This document shows, piece by piece, positions 36,269 through 44,078 of a DNA stretch of 64,000 nt (its first letter is position 1; every line of letters starts with the position of its first letter). Position numbers and translations under genes: made by a program. The notes below the pieces were generated by a model. The model had not been told where the DNA came from. It did not search any database and saw nothing but the letters and a program-made list of their open reading frames with translations. Origin of the DNA: Streptomyces marispadix (lineage in GTDB: Bacteria; Actinomycetota; Actinomycetes; Streptomycetales; Streptomycetaceae); the NCBI RefSeq assembly GCF_022524345.1, contig NZ_JAKWJU010000002.1:4750501-4814500 (forward strand). The letters are read 5' to 3'.

Positions 36269-37078
36269 ATGCCACGCCATGACACGTCAAACGCGCCGGT
36301 CTTCAGTCTGTACTACATCGCTATCGATACCGAGGCCGGCGTGACGCCGGAGCAATTTGAATCCTTTGTTCGCCATAAGGGCGTGCACATCCCCTGCTAC
36401 CCCGGATGGCGCTGGACGCTGCTGCGCGGCCTGCGTGGCGAACGAGCCGGCCAATACCTGATGCTGTTTGAAATCGATGACGTCGGGCAGCGCGACCGCT
36501 ACCTGGCGGCTGACGGCAATCAAACAGAATTGGCACGCAAGTTCTGGAGCGATCGTCCCGAGGCCCGGGAGCTTGTCCATGAATGGAGGAAATACGGCAC
36601 ATTCAGCGAATTGCCCACGATCTATACCGACTACCGCTTGCTGGCGGAAAACAAGAAAAGCACCGTCGCCGATGGGCCGCGTTATCAGGAGCGCGGCCCA
36701 GGAGAAGAACCTCTCGCCCGGGTGATCGGCATCCACAATCTCGCGCTGCGCCCCGATGTCCGGGCAGATACCTTCGAAAGCTTCATCGCTGAAAATCATC
36801 ATCGCATCGAGGACTACCCCGACTGGAAATTTCGCCTGCTGAAAGGCGAGCGCGGAAACCGGCTGGATCAGTATGTAGTGCTGATGGAGATTGCCAGCCT
36901 CGCGGCACTCCATGCGTTCTATCCTGATGCGGACATCGCGACTGCTGAGGCTGCTGCATTCGCCAAGGCTTATCGGGACACGAAGCAGATGTACGAGGAA
37001 TGGAAGCAGCTGGCTTCGTTCTCCGGCTCACCGCAGATCTACACCGATTACCTGTCGGTGGCGGAAAGCCTGAGCTGA
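36269..37078 (+). CDS. Tandem-duplicated domain protein of foreign origin, unknown function
   Basis: A 269-residue protein made of two related halves (residues 10-127 and 148-266). Shared landmarks: FESFVRHKGVHI / FESFIAENHHRI, YPGWRWTLLRGLRGER / YPDWKFRLLKGERGN, QYLMLFEID / QYVVLMEIA, and PTIYTDYRLLAE / PQIYTDYLSVAE. The pattern resembles dimeric alpha/beta-barrel (ferredoxin-like) domains, but I recognise no named family. Third-position GC is much lower than in neighbouring Streptomyces genes (TTT, AAA, CAA and GAA are common), which suggests a proteobacterial donor. It sits beside transposase remnants and was probably carried in by them. Confidence 0.65.
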   Translation: MPRHDTSNAPVFSLYYIAIDTEAGVTPEQFESFVRHKGVHIPCYPGWRWTLLRGLRGERAGQYLMLFEIDDVGQRDRYLAADGNQTELARKFWSDRPEARELVHEWRKYGTFSELPTIYTDYRLLAENKKSTVADGPRYQERGPGEEPLARVIGIHNLALRPDVRADTFESFIAENHHRIEDYPDWKFRLLKGERGNRLDQYVVLMEIASLAALHAFYPDADIATAEAAAFAKAYRDTKQMYEEWKQLASFSGSPQIYTDYLSVAESLS

Positions 37079-37222
37079 CGCAAGTGAGGTGATCTCACCA
37101 ACCGTGCTGGCGCAGAGCGCCATTGCTCAGCCCTGCTGGACCTCGCTGACGCTGTCCGTGAGTCGGGTCGGGGAGTAATGGGGCCTCGAAGAGCCCTTCA
37201 TAAGCGGCACATAGATCCGCGT

Positions 37223-37244
37223 AGCCCCGGAGAGATCCGGGGCT
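37223..37244. terminator. Rho-independent terminator
   Basis: AGCCCCGGA-GAGA-TCCGGGGCT with a TTTC tail: a nine-base stem and tetraloop, downstream of the duplicated-domain gene (stop 37078). Confidence 0.8.
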
Positions 37245-37311
37245 TTCGTCGGGTGCTCGAACCACTTCGCAGAAGCCTCGTGAACCGGCGCTGACCTGCC
37301 CCGAAGCCGTG

Positions 37312-37324
37312 CAAGATCATGACG
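37312..37324 (+). repeat. Integrase arm-type repeat, older-element copy
   Basis: CAAGATCATGACG, one base different from the copies at 37552 and 55578. It lies in the 110-base flank left of attL that is similar to the flank left of attR. Confidence 0.45.
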
Positions 37325-37439
37325 CTATGCAACGTGATCACTGTCATGAGACTGCTCCGAGCCGCATCCGGCTGCACACGCAACAACGCCCCGCAACCAG
37401 CATTCAGCCTGGTCACAGGGCCTTCGCGACACTTACACG

Positions 37440-37488
37440 GAAGTACCCCCGGCAGGATTCGAACCTGCGCACACGGCTCCGGAGGCCG
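37440..37488. repeat. attL: 49-bp direct repeat (3' part of tRNA-Arg)
   Basis: Identical over 49 bases to 55706-55754. It covers the tRNA from the anticodon stem to the discriminator plus a few bases. To its right the sequence leaves the tRNA (GGGAAGCTGG instead of TTGCTCTATC). Therefore this is the duplicated end and not a functional tRNA gene. Confidence 0.9.
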
Positions 37489-37551
37489 GGGAAGCTGGCG
37501 GACTCGTAGGTCGTTGACCTGCGATTTCTGACCAGTGAGCGTGGCTGACGC

Positions 37552-37564
37552 CAAGATCATTACG
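37552..37564 (+). repeat. Arm-type repeat near attL
   Basis: CAAGATCATTACG, identical to 55578-55590. Short repeats on both sides of an AICE att site are usually integrase or excisionase binding sites; that role is inferred. Confidence 0.45.
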
Positions 37565-37620
37565 CCATTACTACGTGGGCGGTCTGTCACCCGCTTCTTG
37601 AGGCAAGTAGCGTCGACTGC

Positions 37621-38547
37621 ATGGTCTCAGGCGAAGGGGAGTCCCAGAACGGGGCGGGGGAGTTCACTGCGGAGAGCGCGGAGGCCGTGCTCCGCGAAGC
37701 CTGTGCGACGGCTGGGTTCGATCCCTCGAACGCGGAGCTGCTGCGCCTCGGCTCCAACGCCGTGTATCGCCTCGCTCATGCGCCCGTAGTCATCCGTATC
37801 GCCCGTAACCCATCGAGCATGGAGAGCATGACGCACGCCGTGCGGGTCGCGCGCTGGCTCGAAGGGGAGGGCTTCCCGGCGACACGAGTCGTCTCGGGGG
37901 TCGAGCAGCCGGCGCTCATCGGCGGCCGTGTTGTGACCTACTGGGAGAACGCTCAGGACACGCTGGAGTACGCGAGCCTCGACGAACTCGGGGACCTGCT
38001 CCGCTGGTTGCACTGGCTGGAGGAGCCGGAGGATCTGCGTCTGCCGTACTTCGATCCCTTCGCCAAGGTCTGGCACAGCCTGGGCCTGTTGGACGGCGTA
38101 AGCGAAGATGACCGGAGCTTCTTGGAGGAGCGGGTCGAGAAGCTGCGCAAGGATTACGACGAGCTGGACTTCGTGCTCCCCTTCGGGATGATCCACGGAG
38201 ACGCCAACGTAGGTAACGCGTTGCGGGACCAGGAGGGGCGCGCACTCCTCATCGACTTGGACGGTGCCTGCCTCGCGCAACGTGAATGGGACCTGATCCT
38301 CACGGCGCTCTACTACGACCGCTTCGGCTGGCACACGCGGAGCGAGTACGAATCCTTCGTGCATCACTACGGCTTCGACATCATGAACTGGCCCGGCTAC
38401 CCGGTTCTGGCCGATCTCCGCGAACTCATGATGACGCTCTGGCTCGGCCAGCAGGTCAGCACAAGTGAACGTTCAGCCGAGGAGTTCCCGCGTCGCGTGC
38501 ACGACCTCCGTACGGGCGGAAGCCGACGAGGCTGGCAGCCGTTCTGA
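37621..38547 (+). CDS. APH/choline-kinase-type phosphotransferase
   Basis: A 308-residue protein of the aminoglycoside phosphotransferase fold. It has LRLGSNAVYRLAHAPVVIRI (nucleotide-binding strand and Lys/Arg region), the catalytic loop GMIHGDANVGN (Brenner motif HGDxxxxN) and metal-binding LIDLDGACLAQREWDL. Genes of this type recur beside XRE regulators in Streptomyces mobile elements; antibiotic resistance should not be assumed. There is no Shine-Dalgarno. TGTCAC, 17 bases, TAGCGT sits seven bases before the ATG, so a leaderless transcript is likely. It is convergent with the XRE gene, three bases apart. Confidence 0.75.
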   Translation: MVSGEGESQNGAGEFTAESAEAVLREACATAGFDPSNAELLRLGSNAVYRLAHAPVVIRIARNPSSMESMTHAVRVARWLEGEGFPATRVVSGVEQPALIGGRVVTYWENAQDTLEYASLDELGDLLRWLHWLEEPEDLRLPYFDPFAKVWHSLGLLDGVSEDDRSFLEERVEKLRKDYDELDFVLPFGMIHGDANVGNALRDQEGRALLIDLDGACLAQREWDLILTALYYDRFGWHTRSEYESFVHHYGFDIMNWPGYPVLADLRELMMTLWLGQQVSTSERSAEEFPRRVHDLRTGGSRRGWQPF

Positions 38548-38550
38548 GAC

Positions 38551-39951
38551 CTAGTACGGGAGCTTCACTTCGCGAGCCTCCTGCCACAGACGGTGCTCCG
38601 CGGCCTGCTCGTGGAAGTCCCGGACTGGCGCGGCATTGCCCAACTGCCTCAAGTTGGTGCGGAATTCGGCAAGGTATCCGGCGCAACGCTTGGACTTGAG
38701 CTGAGTCCCCATGTCGAGGGCGTCCAACGCGATGGTGCACGCCTCTTCGGCGTTGCCGGCCGCCAGGTGAGCATCCGCTAGAACCATCGTGGCGAAGAAG
38801 TCGCTTCGTACGTGGCTACCGCTCATGGCGTTCTCGGCTTGGCTGACCGCCTTCTGTGCCTTTCCGATGTCTCGGAAACAGTGGGCCGCTTCTGCCGCGA
38901 GTTCGGCTTGGTCGAAGTAGGTGATCCACTCCGGTTCGTCGTCGTTGTTCACGCTTTCCAGCAGCCTCGCTGCTTCGGCCAGAGCCGTTTCACACCCACG
39001 GGCATCGCCAGAGCGCGCGAGGGCGCGGGCTTCCATGGCGTGGAACTGGGCCATCAGCGTCGGTGTTGCCACGCCCGAGATACCCATGCGGGCTGCACGC
39101 GCGAGCGTCGCGGCTTCAGTGAAGTTGCCGATGAACGTGGCCTGGTGACTCATCGCCGAAAGAATGCTTCCGGCAAGGCGACGGTCGTCCCCGTCCTGAG
39201 CGAGCCTGAGCGCTTGGAGGAAGTACCGCTGCGCCAATCCGTGGTGGCAGGTGTCGTACGACATCCAGGCGGCCAGCAGGGTCGACTCTGCGACGGTGGA
39301 GAACAACGCGCGGCCAACCGCTTCCGTGTACTGCCCCGTGAGCAAAGGGGCCACATCGCGGCTGAGGTACTGGATGACTGCCTGACGCCCGTGATCTCCG
39401 CCGAAGCGGTCGTCCATCTCCGCGAACATGTCGCTGGTGGACTTGATCGCGTCCACGTCTGTGAGACCGACCCGCAGATGCCCTTTCGGGGGCGAAGCCG
39501 GAAAGGAAGGCTCGGGTGCGACAAGCCAACGAAGCGATGCCTCGCTCCAAGCCGGTTGCGACGCTTCCGAGAGAAGCAGTGGCTCGTACCCGTGTAGATC
39601 AGCACGCCACAGCTGGTCGACCGACCGGAACGCGTCCTCTGGGCTCGGGGGATAGCGCACGTCCAACAACTGGGCATCTTGGGTGAGTAGATGTCCAAGC
39701 CCCAACTCGACTGGTGACTTCCCCAACGCCTCGCATACCAGGGGCCCGTAGAAGTCATCCGGGACGCTATGTCCGTTCTCCCAGCTCGCGATTCGTCGCT
39801 TCACGCTCGCGTCACCGGGTAGCTGGTCGCCTTTGCGCGAGGCGGCTCGCCGCATCTCCGCGATCAGGCGCCCCTGTCCCCAGCCCAATTGCTTTCGGGC
39901 GCTGCGTAGTTCGTTCACGGCAGAGCGGGCGGCCTGGTCCTGACTCGTCAT
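38551..39951 (-). CDS. XRE-type regulator with TPR-like sensor domain
   Basis: A 466-residue regulator. The N-terminal HTH (residues 10-75) contains ELRSARKQLGWGQGRLIAEM and SVKRRIASWENGHSVPDDFY. A helical TPR-like domain follows, with repeats such as LQALRLAQDGDDRRLAGSIL, FTEAATLARAARMG and GDARGCETALAEAARLLES. Peptide-sensing or signal-sensing regulators share this architecture. It reads divergently from the PrimPol-like gene, and three related 17-bp repeats lie between them, likely operators. It may control maintenance or activation of the AICE. Confidence 0.8.
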   Translation of the reverse strand: MTSQDQAARSAVNELRSARKQLGWGQGRLIAEMRRAASRKGDQLPGDASVKRRIASWENGHSVPDDFYGPLVCEALGKSPVELGLGHLLTQDAQLLDVRYPPSPEDAFRSVDQLWRADLHGYEPLLLSEASQPAWSEASLRWLVAPEPSFPASPPKGHLRVGLTDVDAIKSTSDMFAEMDDRFGGDHGRQAVIQYLSRDVAPLLTGQYTEAVGRALFSTVAESTLLAAWMSYDTCHHGLAQRYFLQALRLAQDGDDRRLAGSILSAMSHQATFIGNFTEAATLARAARMGISGVATPTLMAQFHAMEARALARSGDARGCETALAEAARLLESVNNDDEPEWITYFDQAELAAEAAHCFRDIGKAQKAVSQAENAMSGSHVRSDFFATMVLADAHLAAGNAEEACTIALDALDMGTQLKSKRCAGYLAEFRTNLRQLGNAAPVRDFHEQAAEHRLWQEAREVKLPY

Positions 39952-40057
39952 GACCGCCTACCCCCGGTTCCGGCTGCAATGGCTCTTCCATCTGACGGTA
40001 AGGACGTCACGCTTCGGTGTCTTCCCCTTGCTAATAACCGGCCACTCAGCCTGGAAG

Positions 40058-40200
40058 TGACGTGAGAGGACGTGCTGTTGCCGGGCGCGTCACCCCACGT
40101 CACCTCTCGTCATCTCCCCAGCTCATGGGCGCACACCGGAAGGTGGTCGTACGGCGACCAACCGGTGGTCGCCGGTCGCCAACTGAGGTGAGACGACGTG
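40058..40200. promoter_or_regulatory. Three 17-bp operator-like repeats
   Basis: TGACGTGAGAGGACGTG at 40058-40074, its relative TGACGAGAGGTGACGTG on the minus strand at 40096-40112, and TGAGGTGAGACGACGTG at 40184-40200. The last overlaps the GTG start of the PrimPol-like gene. They are placed between the divergent xre and primpol genes, which suggests a repressor array. Confidence 0.5.
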
Positions 40201-40776
40201 CAGATGATGAGCAAGCGCGGCATCCAATGGCTGTCCGCCTCCGCGGACGACCCGGAGGCGTGCCGTGAACACTGGGCCGCCGACCCGCGTGCACCGTACC
40301 CGCTCTCGGCTGGCCGCTACTTCGACGTGGTCTCGGTCGCCCAGCGAGTCGGACTGGAGACCTTCGAGCAGTTGACGCGCCACAACATGCCTATGGGGCC
40401 CGTCATGATGGACCGCTCAGCGCGGCGAACCGGCTTCTTTCTGCCCTCCGGTCAGCGCGAACGCTTCGCCCGCATGGTGTTGAACGAGACGACCGATGCC
40501 CTCTCCTACCGCTATCTGGACGAAGGCTCAGTGATCGTCGCCCCTGGCCCGATGCCGCTCAGCGCCGACCGATACGCCTGGCTCCGTGCTCCAACGAGGC
40601 GTCCAGAGGCCACGCCTGCGCGAGTCGCGGCGCTTGCGGTAATGCTCGTAGCCACATCCGCTCTGGTCGACCGTGCCGATCAGTACGAGCGGGAGCGCGT
40701 GGACCTGGAGGCAACGCTCGGGAAGCCGCAAGGCCAACTGAGCGCGATGTCGCCGGAGGTAGCTCGTGAACGCTGA
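40198..40776 (+). CDS. PrimPol-like (bifunctional DNA primase/polymerase N-terminal) small protein
   Basis: A 192-residue protein resembling short proteins annotated in Streptomyces elements as bifunctional primase/polymerase. It starts IQWLSASADDPEACREHWA and contains RYFDVVSVAQRVGLETFEQL, RTGFFLPSGQ and VIVAPGPMPLSADRYAWLRAP. The full catalytic Asp/His set of active PrimPols is not obvious, so it may be a regulatory or decayed relative. GTG 40198 is the likely start, inside the third operator repeat; ATG 40204 is an alternative. It overlaps the next gene by eleven bases. Confidence 0.6.
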   Translation: MQMMSKRGIQWLSASADDPEACREHWAADPRAPYPLSAGRYFDVVSVAQRVGLETFEQLTRHNMPMGPVMMDRSARRTGFFLPSGQRERFARMVLNETTDALSYRYLDEGSVIVAPGPMPLSADRYAWLRAPTRRPEATPARVAALAVMLVATSALVDRADQYERERVDLEATLGKPQGQLSAMSPEVARER

Positions 40777-41044
40777 GCAGGACTTCCCGGACGACGCGAA
40801 CTGGTCGCCTCTGGAAAGCAGTGAGTGGTACGCCGCGCGTCATGCGATGGCGGCACTGCGCGACGTCCTCATTGCAGCCGGCATGGAGCGGGACTTCCCT
40901 TACCTGCGCGCCGACTTGAACGCCTTCGGACACGGAATGATCGAGCTTGGCCGCATCGCACCCCAGATCGCGGAACGTCTTGCGGAGCTGCTTCGGCTGG
41001 CCCTGGAGTGCCCGAGCGACGTTCACACCACTGACGGGCCATAG
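40766..41044 (+). CDS. Small conserved AICE protein, paralogue 1
   Basis: A 92-residue acidic, helical protein of unknown function. The core is ALRDVLIAAGMERDFPYLRA followed by a short beta turn and IAERLAELLRLALE. The following gene encodes a related sequence (LAEALRALGLETDLPGLRAD), so the two are tandem duplicates. GTG 40766 overlaps the PrimPol-like gene. No catalytic motif is seen. Confidence 0.6.
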   Translation: MNAEQDFPDDANWSPLESSEWYAARHAMAALRDVLIAAGMERDFPYLRADLNAFGHGMIELGRIAPQIAERLAELLRLALECPSDVHTTDGP

Positions 41045-41049
41045 GAACG

Positions 41050-41397
41050 ATGCGAGCGGTGAACGAGGTGAACGGAATGACAGGCCGACGAGACGTGTGC
41101 GCCCCGAGCGCCGAGGATTTGCAATCGGATGTGCCCTACGTACGCGGCTGGATGGAAGGCCGTCGCGGAGCAGACGCGTTGGCTGAGGCCCTTCGAGCCC
41201 TGGGCCTGGAAACCGACCTGCCGGGCCTACGAGCAGACGTCAATGTGCGCGGCGACGGAATCGTCTGCCTCGGCGAAGTTCGCCCGGCAGCGACGGAGTT
41301 GCTGGCCCGCGCTCTGACGGCTGGCCTGTCCGTCGAGATGGCCCGTCACGACACGCCACCTCCGAGGAGTTCGCCGCCCGAAACTCCCGCAGGGTGA
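41050..41397 (+). CDS. Small conserved AICE protein, paralogue 2
   Basis: A 115-residue relative of the preceding protein. The match is LRADVNVRGDGIVCLGEVRP to LRADLNAFGHGMIELGRIAP, both followed by an Ala/Leu-rich helix. The N-terminus is longer and the C-terminus ends in a Pro/Ser-rich tail. ATG 41050 follows the previous stop by five bases; ATG 41077 is an alternative. Function unknown. Confidence 0.55.
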   Translation: MRAVNEVNGMTGRRDVCAPSAEDLQSDVPYVRGWMEGRRGADALAEALRALGLETDLPGLRADVNVRGDGIVCLGEVRPAATELLARALTAGLSVEMARHDTPPPRSSPPETPAG

Positions 41398-41597
41398 CAT
41401 CAGACCGAAAACCGCCCTGTGCACGGCTCGGCCCGTCCTTGCCAAGGAGTCGATGTCCGGGACTTCTTCATGCCACCGCTTGCTGCGCCTGGATGGTCAC
41501 TCGCGGCAGGCCCGGTTATGAGTGAGGCGAGGTTGTTTCCGGCAAGCGAGCAGAGTTTCACGGGGGTATGAGTCAGTGCTTTACGCGATGAGTTGAG

Positions 41598-41656
41598 GGT
41601 ATGCCGTCCGTCGAGACCGGCGCCTCGGCGCCGCAGCTCGAACGAGACGGCATACC
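41598..41656. terminator. Nested inverted repeat between small AICE genes and NUDIX-like gene
   Basis: Outer arms GGTATGCCGTC and GACGGCATACC enclose an imperfect middle (CGTCGAG / CTCGAACG) and an inner hairpin CGGCGCC-TC-GGCGCCG. It stands 37 bases past the stop of the leftward NUDIX-like gene and 200 bases past the rightward gene stop. A two-way terminator is the simple reading; a structured RNA tied to the reverse transcriptase is possible. Confidence 0.5.
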
Positions 41657-41692
41657 TGCGTGCGGCTAGCAGTGAGCTAGCAAACCAATCTC

Positions 41693-42478
41693 CTAGACAA
41701 TACGGCGAGCGTGCTGTGCCACGTTCAAGACTGTTCTGTCGGGCAATACTCCGCGTCGCCGGATGGTCTCTTCTGCCACCCAGGTCACGTCCGGGAGATC
41801 TGTATTAGCGAGTTGCCGGAGTTCAGCCTCCTGAGCTGGAGTCGGCAATAGTTCATATACATCCGCAATCAAGATCTCAAGCGATTCAGCGTGCTCGCTG
41901 TATCTGATTGGATCAACCTCTCGCTTAACGTAATCCTGAAAGACGTAGGGAAACACTTCTTGTGACAGTATCCCCGTACCGATTAGCTCCTCGTAAAACT
42001 CGCGCCATGGTGAATCCTCACGCCCCGAACGCTCGTTAAACCATTTATAGAATTTAGGAATCTGCGAGCCTTTGATGTATATTCTAAGGTCGTTACCACT
42101 TTGACTGTCGAAAGGGATTAACGAGTCATCTTGTGCATTGATACTAGTAAGGAAAACTGTCCCAGATGAAGAGACCTTGTAAACGCCACCCACGGGCTGG
42201 ATTTGCGCGAAGCGACGACCTTTGACTAGTAAGTACTTGTCATCAATCTTGATCCTAAAGAGGTATGCAGCGGATATTCTCACATCCTTTCCTGCATAGC
42301 GAACCGAATACCAGAGATGACGCATGGTGATGCGGTTAGCTATAAGTCCATCAAGTACCGGAATCGAGAGACTGATGACAGCGCCGCTGGCTAGATTACC
42401 CACAGTGGAACCGTGAGCCGCAAACGCCAGAGTCAATGAGGCAAGAAAGAGAATTTGGTAAATAATGAACCTTGTCAC
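41693..42478 (-). CDS. Membrane-anchored NUDIX-like protein (SMODS-associated NUDIX type), RT partner
   Basis: A 261-residue protein. Residues 4-22 and 27-47 are hydrophobic (two helices). The soluble part begins ISAAYLFRIKIDDKYLLVKG and QIQPVGGVYKVSSS, a pattern I associate with the sa_NUDIX domain of bacterial conflict systems. A Nudix-box-like helix REFYEELIGTGIL (RE at 159-160, EE at 163-164) follows. It may hydrolyse or sense a nucleotide derivative at the membrane. It lies 18 bases after the reverse transcriptase gene in the same operon, with equally low GC and TTA/ATA codons foreign to Streptomyces. Family assignment is from motif memory and needs a profile search. Confidence 0.6.
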   Translation of the reverse strand: MTRFIIYQILFLASLTLAFAAHGSTVGNLASGAVISLSIPVLDGLIANRITMRHLWYSVRYAGKDVRISAAYLFRIKIDDKYLLVKGRRFAQIQPVGGVYKVSSSGTVFLTSINAQDDSLIPFDSQSGNDLRIYIKGSQIPKFYKWFNERSGREDSPWREFYEELIGTGILSQEVFPYVFQDYVKREVDPIRYSEHAESLEILIADVYELLPTPAQEAELRQLANTDLPDVTWVAEETIRRRGVLPDRTVLNVAQHARRIV

Positions 42479-42496
42479 TGGCCCGTACTCCTAACT

Positions 42497-44002
42497 CTAG
42501 AACTTAGGGAAAGGGATTTCGGGTTGACGATGCAAGTATTTGGCGGTCCATTTAAGCATCGTAGAAGAGTTCTGAAGGCTTTTGAGCAATCCAGTGGGCA
42601 TGTAGTCGGCCTCATACATCGCCACTAGGAGAGCGCGGCGTACGTCAATGTGGGACTCTCCTTCGTACTCCATCTTGAGGAGTTGGCCATCGTTGGGAGT
42701 TCCAAGCCTTCCTATGTATCTGGCTGCAAATTCACGAGGGTAGCTACTTCTGTTGCGGTCGCGGAGCACCATCCAAGCGTTCGCTCGTATTGTCTCGGAA
42801 AGGAGTCCGCACCGAGTCGCAGTTTCGAATAGGTTGCGCTCTAGAAATGGGTAGTCGATTGTAGGTACCCGCTCGAGTATTCCTTCCAATGTCACTTGTA
42901 GATCCTTCCGTTTTCCAGGAAGGCTCTCCAAGTATCGCAGTAGGCGGGGAGACAGATGATGCCAACTCTTAAGATTGTCGATAGCCCACGGGAAAGCGAA
43001 ATCATCATTCTTTCTCCCCAGGGGAGGTAGTGAGAACTTGATATCCCTTTCATTTGCGGGTGTTTCATTCACCGCTGAATGGAAAAGGTGGCGCAGGTCT
43101 TCCAGCGCCGAGCGCTTCCCTAGTCCTAGGTCGTACATGATCAAATCCTTTTGCATGTCGTCTAGGTATCGCTCCGCGGCGTTGCGTGTAAATATGGTGG
43201 TCTTGGCGGCCGACATATTGAGTCGTCGCGTCCTAAAGGCTCGGTTGACCTGTAGGAGTATTGAACGCAGTCTCTCTTCATTCGAGTCGAATATGTATAT
43301 GTCGTCCGAGTAACGCAAGAATTGAGTATCAAACTGCTGGATGAAATTGTCGACCGGCAGGAGATAGGCATTGGCCAATATCCCCGAAGCGGCCGAACCC
43401 TGGGGAAGGCCCCAGGTGTGGCATTGTCGCTCGAAGCCTTCAAGGAAACTCTGGAGTTGGCCTACTACTTCGTCACTGACACCGGCAGCTGTCAAATCCA
43501 TCGCCAGTACACCTGTGTCGATATGCTCGTAAAACGACACAATATCAGTTCTTGCCATCAGCAGATTTTTGTCACGAGTGAGGAAGTCGCGCGCCTTCTT
43601 GCGCATCCGCTTCCAGTCCTCGACTGAATGCACTGATTGGCGTCGAGATCGGTGATTAAATACTGATTTCGACAACATGGAGTTGATGGCATCCGCGGCT
43701 TCGAATGCCAATGTCTCATATATAAGACGATCTTGAACGGAAAGTCTAGCCAGTGGGCGTGTAGCTATATAGCCCTTGGGGTGCTCGACAAGTTCAATGT
43801 GGTCTGGCAGGTAGTGGGAGTCCGCAAGATATCTCTGTATCTCGGGCCGGTAATCTGCCCAAAAGGGTTTTAAGTCACTAAAATTAATTACGTCAGGAAG
43901 ATCAAGGCGACCTTCGACTACCCATAGACGGCCAGCGGCCCGATCGAGGAAACGACTGCGCTGTGTGCTCTGCCCCACAGCCTCATACCGTACGCCCAGC
44001 AC
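42497..44002 (-). CDS. Reverse transcriptase, defence-type (UG/Abi-like), not a retron or intron RT
   Basis: A 501-residue RT from the chosen start. The fingers/palm order is RPLARLSVQDRLIYETLAFE, then TDIVSFYEHIDT (motif A Asp near 153), then GLPQGSAASGILANAYL (198-214), then RYSDDIYIF (motif C, YSDD at 231-234) and LNMSAAKTTIF. About 210 further residues form a helical C-terminal region without a maturase, HNH or integrase domain. YSDD replaces the usual YADD. The start is uncertain: the frame is open to 44170 but enters IS debris, and GTG 44002 or 43978 are candidates without a strong Shine-Dalgarno. Low GC, with TTA, AAT and ATA codons, marks it as imported. The membrane NUDIX-like gene follows in the same operon. 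Confidence 0.8.
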   Translation of the reverse strand: MLGVRYEAVGQSTQRSRFLDRAAGRLWVVEGRLDLPDVINFSDLKPFWADYRPEIQRYLADSHYLPDHIELVEHPKGYIATRPLARLSVQDRLIYETLAFEAADAINSMLSKSVFNHRSRRQSVHSVEDWKRMRKKARDFLTRDKNLLMARTDIVSFYEHIDTGVLAMDLTAAGVSDEVVGQLQSFLEGFERQCHTWGLPQGSAASGILANAYLLPVDNFIQQFDTQFLRYSDDIYIFDSNEERLRSILLQVNRAFRTRRLNMSAAKTTIFTRNAAERYLDDMQKDLIMYDLGLGKRSALEDLRHLFHSAVNETPANERDIKFSLPPLGRKNDDFAFPWAIDNLKSWHHLSPRLLRYLESLPGKRKDLQVTLEGILERVPTIDYPFLERNLFETATRCGLLSETIRANAWMVLRDRNRSSYPREFAARYIGRLGTPNDGQLLKMEYEGESHIDVRRALLVAMYEADYMPTGLLKSLQNSSTMLKWTAKYLHRQPEIPFPKF

Positions 44003-44078
44003 AGAGGTCGGCGAAGCGGGTTTGGCGGGTCGCCTGCCCGGTTCGAGCACGATCAGAGGGGCGTGCTCTGATCGGCTA

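Noticed and set aside
37621..38547. Aminoglycoside resistance gene
   Set aside because: The APH fold is shared by many non-resistance kinases, and this subgroup recurs beside XRE regulators. Nothing in the sequence points to an antibiotic substrate.
42497..44002. Retron or group II intron reverse transcriptase
   Set aside because: No msr/msd-like repeat precedes the gene, no maturase (X) or HNH domain follows the palm, and no intron ribozyme structure is visible. The defence-type reading fits better.
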